From assembly GCA_040902445.1 (NCBI GenBank), contig JBBDXJ010000207.1:1-22619 (forward strand): a stretch of DNA of 22,619 nt, given 5' to 3'. The position numbers and the translations under genes are program-made. Positions 15,094 through 22,619 of the stretch are shown piece by piece. The stretch is from Chryseosolibacter sp040902445 (lineage in GTDB: Bacteria; Bacteroidota; Bacteroidia; Cytophagales; Cyclobacteriaceae). Under the pieces are notes generated by a model that ran no database searches, was not told where the DNA came from, and saw only the letters and a program-made list of their open reading frames with translations. The stretch's first letter is position 1; the number at the start of each line of letters is the position of its first letter.

Positions 15094-16233
15094 TTATTTG
15101 TCGTAGATTCCGTCCAGAGTCAGACGAGTGGCTTGCGTTATAGCAAGCCCTGTACCTTCGGAGCGCCTGCCTGCGCAATGTCCCAGTAACACATCTTTAC
15201 CTGCAAAATGAATAGCGGTATAACAGTACCATCCATCCGGGTTGTCTTCAATCGTTTTTGTATGTTGCCATGTCTTCCCCTCGTCTTTTGAGATCGCCAA
15301 ATTAAACGGCGTCCGTTTTCCTTTCAATTCAGGGTTGCTTCCATCGTTATTGTTCCACACCATCAACAAATCACCGGTAGTTGGAATTCTTGCAATAGAA
15401 GCAGGGGATAGCGGAGATTTTATATTGCTCGGCTCGATATGACTCCAGGTTTGTCCGTTGTCTTTAGAGTATGACAATTGCTGAACGCCACTATCGGTCC
15501 GGATAAACATCATAATGGTTCCATCCTTTAACTCAATCAGACCCGGTTCCTGGGTAATGATCTCGGTATTGTTGGGCACCACTTTACTACATGTCCAGGT
15601 AACTCCATTATCATCCGAGTAATACGTATACAATATTCCTTTGTTTTGCCATTTCCCATTAAGTGCTTTATGCATTGCCACCGGCATGAGCAATCGTCCG
15701 TTCTTTAATTGGACGACACGATTATTATTCAGCACATAGTATCCCGGTCTGTCGGTGATGCAGGTAACGGGATCACTCCAGGTTTTTGCTTCGTCCGTGG
15801 ATATCCGCATCATCGGGATGCAATCTTCTTCGGAATTTTTTCTCGCATAGAACAACGCGATATTACCGTTCTTCAACCTGAGGAGGGACACTGACATCAC
15901 ATTCATGTCACCCTCCTGCTTTACCACAAGTTGATCTTCGCTGCTCCAGGTATTCCCATTGTCGGTCGAATACCGGCTTGCCAGATATGCATTACCAAAG
16001 TCACTGCCTGACGCTCCTGAAAAATGACTGTAAATAAAAAGGATCCTTCCATCCTTCAGCGTGATAAAGTCTCCTTCACTATTCCTGGGATTACCGGGAC
16101 CGGGTGCGAGTCGAAGTACCACTTCTTTTGCTAACCCGCCTCCCGATGATCCCTGGTTGCTTTTTACGTTTTTACAGTTTATTAAAAATGTCAGGCACAA
16201 TACGCCAACAATTGTTTTGATAATATTCGTCAT
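15094..16233 (-). CDS. Sialidase-like Asp-box lipoprotein, close paralogue 1
   Basis: This 379-residue protein lies 25 bp after susD. The signal peptide (IIKTIVGVLCLTFLINC) ends with Cys20, but Asn at -1 makes the lipobox non-standard; it may still be lipidated. Five Asp-boxes: STDNGNTW 89-96, STDEAKTW 145-152, SDDNGVTW 206-213, SKDNGQTW 256-263, SKDEGKTW 315-322. Candidate catalytic residues are Arg50, Arg172, Glu229, Arg245 and Tyr336/338. It shares the GHCAG and 'GTGLAITQ' C-terminal segment with the 375-residue paralogue, so these two are the closest pair. First enzyme gene after SusCD, hence probably the primary glycan-acting enzyme of the locus (inference). Confidence 0.87.
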   Translation of the reverse strand: MTNIIKTIVGVLCLTFLINCKNVKSNQGSSGGGLAKEVVLRLAPGPGNPRNSEGDFITLKDGRILFIYSHFSGASGSDFGNAYLASRYSTDNGNTWSSEDQLVVKQEGDMNVMSVSLLRLKNGNIALFYARKNSEEDCIPMMRISTDEAKTWSDPVTCITDRPGYYVLNNNRVVQLKNGRLLMPVAMHKALNGKWQNKGILYTYYSDDNGVTWTCSKVVPNNTEIITQEPGLIELKDGTIMMFIRTDSGVQQLSYSKDNGQTWSHIEPSNIKSPLSPASIARIPTTGDLLMVWNNNDGSNPELKGKRTPFNLAISKDEGKTWQHTKTIEDNPDGWYCYTAIHFAGKDVLLGHCAGRRSEGTGLAITQATRLTLDGIYDK

Positions 16234-16258
16234 GATGAAGATAGAGGACTGTGATCTA

Positions 16259-17755
16259 TTAATAGCCTGGATTCTGTACCACTTTTGGTTCGATACTTAA
16301 AGTGGGTTCAGGGATAGGGAATAGCAATAGATGGTCTTGTCCTACTTTATCCTGCAGGGATGGAACCAATTCGAAAGCTTTTCCGAACCTCACCAGGTCC
16401 CACCAATAGCGCCCCTCAAATGCTTTCTCCAACAACCACTCCTTCAGAATTTCCGCATCATTCTGATCCTTTGTGCCGTTTACAAATTCAAATTCAGAAA
16501 AGAAAGCTCCATATGCGCGTGTCCTGATCTTGTTGATGTCAGCGGATGGGTCTTGTCCCAATGCGTTCTTTGCTTCGGCTTTCATCAACAACACATCACC
16601 ATACCGGTAGATTACAAAGTCGTCATACCAAAAACGCTGGCCTGAAATCATAACGCCGTCAAATTTTGTTTGTATAGACGTATAATACGTTTTCACTCCA
16701 GCAGGATATCCGCCGGCATAGACGTAGATCTCTTTAAAGGTGGCATCTCTACGTTGATCTTTACCTTCGATAAATTGGCTGCGCACATGTGGTTGAACCT
16801 GAAGGTAGGAGTATCCTCTTCCACCTGCCAGGACTGCTTCAGTAGCGTCGTCGAGATCACTGGCATTAGGCATGGCTTGCGGATGTATGAAGCTTTGATC
16901 ATAGGGAAATGATTCTGTTGACTCCTGATCGCGATACCTGACCGCCAAAAGTATTTCTTTATTGCCCTTATTCGTATAATCGAAAACACTGGCAAAATTC
17001 GGCAGCAGCGCTATGTCGCTTGTTTCGACGTCGTTCAAGGCATTGAGTGCAGTGGTAAAATCCGCCGCTCCACCGTTCAATAGTTTGCCTGTCCATAGAT
17101 AAACATCGGCGAGCAATGTATTAGTGCTGGGTTTTGACCACGTAAACCGGCCAACGGGAAAAGTGTTCGCTGGATACAGGGCAATCGCATCATCCAGATC
17201 TTTCTTGATCAAAGCAAAAACATCATCCACACTTGCCCTTGCGCGCTGGCTTTCCTCGGAATATCCTTCCGTTGGTGCATCGACAAGGGGAACACCTCCC
17301 CATGTGCGGACCAATACAAAATAGCAAAACGCCCGCATGGTATGGGCCTGCGCAAGGATGTTACTTTTATTTGCCTCGCTCGCGAAGGGGATCGATGGAA
17401 CATATTTCAGGATCAGGTTTGCATCGTGGATAACCGTATAGATACCCAACCATGTCGACAATGATGACGATGCGTTTAGTGTATTTCTATACAAAATCCC
17501 CTGATTGATAGGTTCTCCCCCGACACTCACTCCAAAATCATTGCTTCGCAATTCTCCCCACAGGAACAGGTTTTGGGTCTGTCCGCGGAATCTTGCATAC
17601 ATGCCATAGAGTGCTCCATTGGCATCGTTCTCGGTCTTCCAGAAGGAAGAATTGGAAATCTGGCTTATCGGTTCCAGTTTAAGATCTTCCGTACAGGAAA
17701 GGATCGCAAAAAAAGTAACCAAAAAGTATAGTTGTATTTTATAAAACCTTTTCAT
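16259..17755 (-). CDS. susD: SusD/RagB-family nutrient-uptake lipoprotein
   Basis: This 498-residue protein has a lipoprotein signal (FLVTFFAILSC, Cys21) and the standard SusD beginning (SFWKTENDANGALYGMYARFRG) and end (AFEGRYWWDLVRFG ... VVQNPGY). Length is normal. SusD-type proteins sit on the outer face of the outer membrane as a lid over the SusC barrel and bind the glycan to be imported. The gene starts 11 bp after susC, the canonical order. Glycan specificity cannot be read from the sequence. The symbol denotes the family, not specificity for starch. Confidence 0.95.
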   Translation of the reverse strand: MKRFYKIQLYFLVTFFAILSCTEDLKLEPISQISNSSFWKTENDANGALYGMYARFRGQTQNLFLWGELRSNDFGVSVGGEPINQGILYRNTLNASSSLSTWLGIYTVIHDANLILKYVPSIPFASEANKSNILAQAHTMRAFCYFVLVRTWGGVPLVDAPTEGYSEESQRARASVDDVFALIKKDLDDAIALYPANTFPVGRFTWSKPSTNTLLADVYLWTGKLLNGGAADFTTALNALNDVETSDIALLPNFASVFDYTNKGNKEILLAVRYRDQESTESFPYDQSFIHPQAMPNASDLDDATEAVLAGGRGYSYLQVQPHVRSQFIEGKDQRRDATFKEIYVYAGGYPAGVKTYYTSIQTKFDGVMISGQRFWYDDFVIYRYGDVLLMKAEAKNALGQDPSADINKIRTRAYGAFFSEFEFVNGTKDQNDAEILKEWLLEKAFEGRYWWDLVRFGKAFELVPSLQDKVGQDHLLLFPIPEPTLSIEPKVVQNPGY

Positions 17756-17766
17756 GATGTTAGTTA

Positions 17767-20700
17767 TTAAAATGTAACATTTAAGCCGACAACGATATTT
17801 CTGGGAATGGGATATCTACCACTGTCCTGACCACCAAATTCATAACTCAATCCTTTGAACTTCGTGAAGTAGTGCAGATTATGGCCGGTGACATTGATTC
17901 TTGCGCGCGCTATCTTAACCTTTTGCATTAAGCTCATTGGCAGATTATAGGCAAGCGTTACTTCCCGGAGGGCGAGAAAATCTCCCCTTTCGTAAAACAT
18001 GTCATTGCTTGTAACATTTCTGTAAAGCTTGTTGCGCACCTGTTGGTCGGCATAAACGAACTGAGGAATATCGGTAACGTCACCCTGATTTTCCCATGAC
18101 CTGAGTACCTCAGAAGACAATCCGTTATCACCCTGAAGCTGTGCGATCATCGAAAGCCGAGTATAGTTATAGATTGTATGGCCTACTGTATAATCCGTTC
18201 GGACAATTAAACTCAGGTTTTTGTAACTGAACGAGCTGGAAAAACCTCCCTGCAAGGTCGGATAAATATTTCCGGCATATACCTGGTCGCGTGTGTCGAT
18301 GATATTATTTCCGTCGAGATCCGCGATAATAGCGTCACCTCCGTATAAGTTTTTATCTGCAATAGGGGTCAGGTTGTCCAGAGGGGCTCCGGCAGCCTCT
18401 TCATCAGTTGCATAGACCCCAAGCATCTTGTAAGTGTAATAATCTCCCATGGTACCGCCTTCCTGCAGCCCGCCTTTAAAGACGTAGGCACCTGCTTTTT
18501 CATCCCATACTTCCACGCCACCAACGCGGTTGTTCAGAACACCGTTGTCAGGAAGTCTAAGTATTTTATTTTTTACAGTTGAGATATTAAAGGCGGCATC
18601 CCATTGAAATGCGGAACCTGCCGGCATAATTCTGGCACTTAACTCAAGTTCGATACCTTTATTTTCCAGGCTTCCCAGATTTGTCAAAGTGCTTGAGAAA
18701 CCGGTTGAATGGGGCAGGGCCAGGTTTGCCAATAGGTTATCCGTTACGCGACGGTAGACGTCGAACAAGATATTCACCCTGCTGTCTAAAACGCCCAGGT
18801 CAGCACCAAAATTGAGGGTTTTCGATTGCTCCCATTGCAGAGTCGGGTTAGCCATTACAGTGTTCTGAATCGCCGCAAAACCTCCATACCGGGTTCCGAC
18901 GCTGTATTGACCTTGTGCTGTATATGGTCCGAGCCCGCTGATATTACCATTCTCTCCATAACTTGCTCTCAATTTTAGTCGTAACAGGTCGGTAGGAAGC
19001 GCGCTCCAAAACTCTTCGTGATGCAAATTCCAGCCGAGAGAAACCCCTGGGAATAATCCCCATTTATAATCATCGCCCAGGTTGGAAGCGCCATCATAGC
19101 GGGCATTCAGAGAAAGCAGATATTTTTGTTTGTAATCGTAGTTGATCCTTCCAAAAAATCCGTAGATCAGCTGGTCATTTTCCGAGCCGCTAACCGATAC
19201 AGGTGTAGCTGAGGCATTCAGGGTTGGGATCAGATCTGTTGCGGCATCCCTGCCGCTTGCGCTTAATGCACTTGCCGTGGATCCAAAATAAGAAAACCCA
19301 GCTTTAGCTTCGAGATTATGTGCTGCATTAAATGATTTGGCATAAGTGAATACAGCATCCGCCTGCCTTTGCCGGTACTTGGAAAAGGACCCACTGGCCG
19401 CGCGCGTAACTACATAAGATAAAGGCCCGTTCCAGAATGCTTTTTGAAAACTTCGCGCTTCGCCGACAGTTTGCCACATCGAGATCTGCGGATCAAATGA
19501 CAGCCCTGGCAATAACTGCCACCTGGCGCCAAACGCGATTGTTAAGTCATCCCCAACAGTCTTGCTATTCTGGCTGTTTAAATAGTATTCATTATTCCCT
19601 AAAGACGAACTCTGGCCCGGAGCCAGGGTACCATCTTCAAATTTATATTTAGCCGTTGGAGGGAGTCCAATGGATCGTCCAAATGTACTTGCATTGGTCG
19701 GATTATTATCTTCGTTGGTTGCATAGATCAACCGTCCGTAAATCGATAGTTTGTCATTTACTTTAAGATCGCCATTCAAATGGCCGTTCAGTCGCTTATA
19801 CTTTGTGTTAATGACAATCCCCTCACTGGTAAGATATCCAAGACCCGCGCTGAAGGTTAACTCTTCTGTTCCACCAGAAACTGTAAAAGAATGGTCATGA
19901 GAGACACCGGTACGGTATAAAATATTCTGAAAATCGAAATCGTCGAAGATAATGGTTCTGGTGGGATCAATTGGGTCGGGCATGCTTTGCCATCCTTCAT
20001 TCAGCTTATGTTCATTTGCGGGGGAAAGATATTGCGTAGTATAAGCAGTGTTATTGGTAAGATCGTTCCCTGTACCGGCACTGCTCGCGGAAGCAAGAAT
20101 AGAAAGCTGAGCAGGCTTGTTTCCATAGGTCGCAGAACGATAGACCCCCAATCGCTGGTAATAGATATAATCCCTTGCATTGAGCATATCGTATTCTTCA
20201 ACGTTATTGGAAACTGACATGTTGTATTGGTAATCCACCTCGACTTTGCCTGCCTGTCCGGATTTAGTGACAATGATCACAACTCCATTGGCAGCCCTGG
20301 CTCCGTAAATAGAAGTTGCAGCCGCATCTTTCAATATCTGAATGGATTCAATATCAGATTGGTCGATCGTATTAATATTGGACCTGATTATACCATCAAC
20401 AATATATAGAGGAGCCGCACCATCCGGATTGTTAATTGAAGTACCCCCCCGAATGATTATGCGCGGAGCTGAGCCAGGCATACCTGTAAGCGTTTGAACC
20501 CTGACCCCTGCCACTGTGCCCTGCAGCGCGGACGCAACGTTTGAATAGGGAACATTTTCCAGGACTTTCGTGTCGACCTTTGAGATGGATGTTGTAATGG
20601 TCTCCCTTGACTGGGCTCCATAACCAATGACGACGACCTCATCCAGGCTTGTCATGCTTTCTGTGAGCGTGACATCATAAACATCAGCCGAACCGATAGC

Positions 20701-20994
20701 AACCTCCTGGATTTCCATCCCGATGAATGAAAAAAGCAGTGTTTTTGCATCGGCGGGAACAGCAATGGAATATTTGCCATTGGTGTCGCTAATGGTACCT
20801 ACTGTGGTTCCCTTGACAGCAATAGAAACCCCGGGCAAAGGAGATTGATCCGCTCCCCTCACGGTACCGGTAATGGTCGTTTGTGCAAAGACCATTCCGG
20901 CACCAAGCATTAAAAAAGTCAAGGCAAGAAAAATCTTCCCCCAACCGGATGACGCCGAAAAGCTTCGGCTTCTTAACATGTGTAGAGTTTTCAT
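17767..20994 (-). CDS. susC: SusC/RagA-family TonB-dependent outer-membrane transporter
   Basis: This 1075-residue protein has a signal peptide to about 37 (IFLALTFLMLGAGMVFA|Q), a CarboxypepD_reg beta-sandwich domain at 40-110 (GTVRGADQSPLPGVSIAVKGTTVGT), the conserved SLDEVVVIGYG segment at 117-127, the plug domain at about 128-246 (GTVAGVRVQ, APLYIVDG, DIESIQILKDAAATSIYGARAANGVVIIVTKSG) and a C-terminal beta-barrel ending in VTF, as required for outer-membrane insertion. It takes up oligosaccharides with SusD using TonB energy. No extra STN domain is seen, so no anti-sigma signalling through this protein is suggested. An in-frame ATG at 21051 would prepend 19 charged residues before the signal; I prefer 20994. 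Confidence 0.95.
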   Translation of the reverse strand: MKTLHMLRSRSFSASSGWGKIFLALTFLMLGAGMVFAQTTITGTVRGADQSPLPGVSIAVKGTTVGTISDTNGKYSIAVPADAKTLLFSFIGMEIQEVAIGSADVYDVTLTESMTSLDEVVVIGYGAQSRETITTSISKVDTKVLENVPYSNVASALQGTVAGVRVQTLTGMPGSAPRIIIRGGTSINNPDGAAPLYIVDGIIRSNINTIDQSDIESIQILKDAAATSIYGARAANGVVIIVTKSGQAGKVEVDYQYNMSVSNNVEEYDMLNARDYIYYQRLGVYRSATYGNKPAQLSILASASSAGTGNDLTNNTAYTTQYLSPANEHKLNEGWQSMPDPIDPTRTIIFDDFDFQNILYRTGVSHDHSFTVSGGTEELTFSAGLGYLTSEGIVINTKYKRLNGHLNGDLKVNDKLSIYGRLIYATNEDNNPTNASTFGRSIGLPPTAKYKFEDGTLAPGQSSSLGNNEYYLNSQNSKTVGDDLTIAFGARWQLLPGLSFDPQISMWQTVGEARSFQKAFWNGPLSYVVTRAASGSFSKYRQRQADAVFTYAKSFNAAHNLEAKAGFSYFGSTASALSASGRDAATDLIPTLNASATPVSVSGSENDQLIYGFFGRINYDYKQKYLLSLNARYDGASNLGDDYKWGLFPGVSLGWNLHHEEFWSALPTDLLRLKLRASYGENGNISGLGPYTAQGQYSVGTRYGGFAAIQNTVMANPTLQWEQSKTLNFGADLGVLDSRVNILFDVYRRVTDNLLANLALPHSTGFSSTLTNLGSLENKGIELELSARIMPAGSAFQWDAAFNISTVKNKILRLPDNGVLNNRVGGVEVWDEKAGAYVFKGGLQEGGTMGDYYTYKMLGVYATDEEAAGAPLDNLTPIADKNLYGGDAIIADLDGNNIIDTRDQVYAGNIYPTLQGGFSSSFSYKNLSLIVRTDYTVGHTIYNYTRLSMIAQLQGDNGLSSEVLRSWENQGDVTDIPQFVYADQQVRNKLYRNVTSNDMFYERGDFLALREVTLAYNLPMSLMQKVKIARARINVTGHNLHYFTKFKGLSYEFGGQDSGRYPIPRNIVVGLNVTF

Positions 20995-21379
20995 CGATAG
21001 AATAGATTTAGCGTTTACATTTTTTTCATTGGCGCGTTGCTTATTAATCAAAAAGAAATGGAAAGTCAGTTAACCTGCCTTCTGATTTTTTTCGGAATCC
21101 GGCAGACGTTCGTGTAAGGGTAAATCCTTGTTTTTATTATAAATTTTATTTAATCATTAAACAGAGTGGGAATTTTTCTAATGGCTTATATCTTTCCGGC
21201 TTTCCGGGGAACCTGGAGGGTAAACCACTTGACCAACCCCACATATGTACGACTTATTAAATGTAGAGAAAAACGGCACAAAAGCAAAAAAATTAGTTTT
21301 TTAAATTTTCATGTCGCTCGAAAAAATGAAAAAACCCATGGATTATAATCAACCCGTCGATTTCAAGCGATAACTGCCA
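20995..21379 (-). promoter_or_regulatory. Leader/regulatory region of the susC operon
   Basis: About 385 bp lie between the aldolase stop and susC. It is AT-rich with one GC-rich island (about 21195-21240) holding GGTAAACCACTTGACC (21219-21234), whose outer GGT/ACC are symmetric and which contains the TGGTTTACC string on the coding strand; it could be an operator. I cannot assign a -33/-7 promoter with confidence. No regulator gene (HTCS, anti-sigma, GntR, AraC) lies in the window. No coding potential is seen. Confidence 0.4.
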
Positions 21380-21413
21380 TTTATTTGAGAGACTCCTTTA
21401 TTTGAGGGACTCC
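21380..21413 (-). repeat. 17-bp tandem duplication across the aldolase stop codon
   Basis: TTTATTTGAG(A/G)GACTCC occurs twice back to back (21380-21396, 21397-21413). Read on the minus strand it duplicates the last codons KESLK and the stop, so the second copy lies just after the real stop. It probably arose by replication slippage and does not change the protein. Confidence 0.8.
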
Positions 21414-22180
21414 TTTATTCTGCCGATGTGTTCATTCAAAGTATTTTTAACCATCAAAATATCACTGCTGTGCAGAATGAGGTTTGCCCCCGCCTTTGCC
21501 CAAAGCACCTCCTGATCAAAACCCACGGCATCCCACATATGTACGCCTGCGCCAATATTCTGCGCCCTTGCTTTTTTTATGATGGTTTCCACGGATTTTT
21601 TGAATAGGGCGTGCTGATATTGTTCTGGTATCCCTAAACTGCACGTCAGATCATGAGGGCCGACCAGAACTGCGTCCAGCCCTTCAACTGAGAGGATCTC
21701 ATCCAATGCCTCCAGGGCAGGCACACTTTCCACGTTTATTATAAGGACATTATTCTCATTGGACCGGTTGATATAATCAGCCAGATCCGTTTCAAAAGGT
21801 TTGCTTTTAAAGAGCAGGTTTTCTGTTTTTTTTCCCTTGACAGGTTTGTGTTTTACGGCGCCCACCAGTTTGCGCACCTGATCGGCTGTTTCAACATAGG
21901 GTGCAATCACTCCGGCAGCGCCTCCGTCGAGCACCATACAGGCCTGGTAAGGATCAGGTGATGGGATGCGAACAAGGGAGGCCAGGTTAAGGGCCCTGTA
22001 CATCTGGCACATCCAGCTTACAGTTTCGCGGTTTATCGGTGTGTGTTCGGTATCAATAAAAACAAAGTCCAAACCCACGGATGCTACCATTTTTGGCCAT
22101 AGTGGAGAAGTCGAAAGGATGGCTGTTCCGTAAACATGTTCACCCTTTTTTAATGCGAGAGAAAGTTCCTTACCATTCAT
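21398..22180 (-). CDS. HpcH/HpaI-family aldolase (class II, pyruvate-type)
   Basis: This 260-residue protein matches the usual length of HpcH/HpaI aldolases (about 250-260). The active-site set of the family is present at the expected spacing: TEH with His46 (general base), Arg71 (LVRIP), Glu151 (NVES) and Asp177 (GPHDL) as metal ligands, and GPHDLTCSLGIP. These enzymes cleave 2-keto-4-hydroxy acids, including 2-keto-3-deoxy sugar acids, to pyruvate (or a related keto acid) and an aldehyde. It has no signal peptide, so is cytoplasmic. In the context of a sugar-uptake locus it would be the catabolic end step for an imported acidic sugar. A start at 22216 is possible; 22180 begins at the family start and its ATG overlaps (ATGA) the stop of a tiny ORF at 22177-22290. 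Confidence 0.88.
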   Translation of the reverse strand: MNGKELSLALKKGEHVYGTAILSTSPLWPKMVASVGLDFVFIDTEHTPINRETVSWMCQMYRALNLASLVRIPSPDPYQACMVLDGGAAGVIAPYVETADQVRKLVGAVKHKPVKGKKTENLLFKSKPFETDLADYINRSNENNVLIINVESVPALEALDEILSVEGLDAVLVGPHDLTCSLGIPEQYQHALFKKSVETIIKKARAQNIGAGVHMWDAVGFDQEVLWAKAGANLILHSSDILMVKNTLNEHIGRIKESLK

Positions 22181-22480
22181 ATCCAAAAAATATGTATTTG
22201 CAATCCCCTTCTGCATTCATTTTTTTTTCGCACTGGATTGTCTCGCATCATCATTGCATAAAATAATGTGATCAGTAAAGTGACTTTCATATCGTATTAT
22301 AGTTTATATTCATTAGCTGAAAGATGCCTTTTCCCACAACCCTTCCCCGGAAAAGTTTCTTTAACCAGTATTCCGCGCGGCTGTACGTCTGTCACCAATC
22401 ATTGGAATGATCTGGTGAAAATAGGAATATATGTATGACTTATTCAAATTATCCGGTATTTTTGTTTGGGAAGCCTTAAC
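22181..22480. other. Upstream region of the aldolase gene, possible tiny leader ORF
   Basis: Nothing here is clearly a gene. On the minus strand, a 37-codon ORF (22290 down to 22177) begins MKVTLLITLFYAMMMRDN and ends in an ATGA overlap with the aldolase start. It might be a translationally coupled leader or the leftover of a signal peptide, but its short length makes it doubtful. The rest, 22291-22480, has no recognisable feature. Confidence 0.3.
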
Positions 22481-22619
22481 GCAGGTTTGAATGCAGGTTG
22501 AAATGCAGGTTGAAATGCAGGTTTGAATGCAGGTTGAAATGCAGGTTGAATGCAGGTTTAAATGCAGGTTTGAATGCAGGTTTAAATTCAAGTTAAAAAA
22601 CAGGTTTAAATTCAGGTTT
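22481..22619 (+). repeat. 12-bp tandem repeat array, GCAGGTTGAAAT / GCAGGTTTGAAT
   Basis: At least twelve consecutive units of 11-13 bp are seen (nine well-conserved GCAGGTT(T/G)(G/A)AAT units from 22481 to 22587, then more degenerate AT-rich ones), and the array runs off the window. The unit is the same as at 4054-4165, in the same orientation. The reverse strand has an open frame through it reading as Cys/Ile/Thr/Leu/His repeats, but it has no plausible start signal or protein context, so I treat the array as non-coding DNA. Confidence 0.85.

Larger units (their letters stand above)
6718..20994 (-). other. SusCD-centred glycan utilisation locus (PUL)
   Basis: All genes from susC to the last sialidase-like gene are on the minus strand, with gaps of 10-110 bp except for the 252-bp gap before the esterase. 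Order: susC, susD, sialidase-like 1, collapsed sialidase-like remnant, divergent sialidase-like, paralogue 2, paralogue 3, TAT lipoprotein, SGNH esterase, SDR, divergent sialidase-like. Every product except the SDR carries an export signal. The aldolase gene upstream of susC is co-directional and probably part of the same locus. Confidence 0.85.

Noticed and set aside
22361..22591. Minus-strand open frame of 76 codons with Cys/Ile/Thr/Leu/His repeats
   Set aside because: It exists only because the 12-bp tandem unit is a multiple of three and lacks stops; there is no start signal, and the array continues in non-multiples (11 and 13 bp) that break the frame.
22481..22619. CRISPR-like regular repetition
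   Set aside because: Units are directly adjacent with no spacers and are only 11-13 bp; no cas genes.

Overview
The window looks like a chromosomal segment of a Bacteroidota bacterium, probably a soil or aquatic Cytophagales/Chitinophagales-type organism. The evidence is a textbook SusC/SusD pair (TonB-dependent transporter with an N-terminal CarboxypepD_reg domain, followed 11 bp later by a SusD-type lipoprotein), many lipoprotein and 'AQ'-type signal peptides, weak Shine-Dalgarno sequences, and repeat-rich intergenic DNA. No rRNA, tRNA or CRISPR array was seen.

Left part (1-6717): scattered single genes in gene-poor, repeat-rich DNA. They are a YhcH/YjgK/YiaL (NanQ-like) lipoprotein at 191-805 (+), a decayed REP-associated (RAYT/IS200-like) transposase at 1133-1586 (-), a DUF885 HExxxGHH-type secreted hydrolase at 2193-3983 (-), a small secreted hypothetical protein at 4345-4749 (+), and the 5' stump of an ELWxxDGT-type secreted protein at 6017-6295 (+). 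Between them lie at least four repeat families. (i) Palindromic GCCCTGAAGGGGC/CCCAGGG elements flank the RAYT pseudogene in inverted orientation and recur at about 6286-6606, where they truncate the ELWxxDGT gene. (ii) A 295-bp element at 5307-5601 has long terminal inverted repeats (MITE-like); its left arm recurs at 35-135. (iii) GTGAATGG/GTGAGTGG-rich blocks sit just downstream of gene ends. (iv) An approximately 12-bp tandem repeat (GCAGGTTGAAAT) occurs at 4054-4165 and again from 22481 to the window edge.

Right part (6718-22180): one long minus-strand polysaccharide/glycan utilisation locus. Read in transcription order it contains an HpcH/HpaI-type aldolase (22180-21398), a leader of about 385 bp, susC (20994-17767), susD (17755-16259), a tandem array of sialidase-like BNR/Asp-box proteins (16233-15094; a deleted remnant 15030-14505; 14394-13183; 13172-12045; 11969-10845), a TAT lipoprotein of unknown function (10778-9879), a TAT-exported SGNH/GDSL esterase (9626-8811), an SDR oxidoreductase (8794-8012) and a sixth, divergent sialidase-like lipoprotein-type gene (7989-6718).

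Reading of the locus (inference): surface Asp-box beta-propeller enzymes and an esterase trim an acidic glycan, SusCD imports the released sugar, and the SDR plus the 2-keto-3-deoxy-acid type aldolase may handle it inside the cell. The nearby NanQ-like lipoprotein fits a sialic-acid-like (nonulosonate) theme, but no canonical NanA/NanE/NanK or nonulosonate transporter is present, so the substrate is open. The most unusual aspects are the six sialidase-like genes or remnants in one operon, the aldolase replacing standard sialate catabolism, the unrecognised TAT lipoprotein, and the RAYT-plus-palindrome relics.
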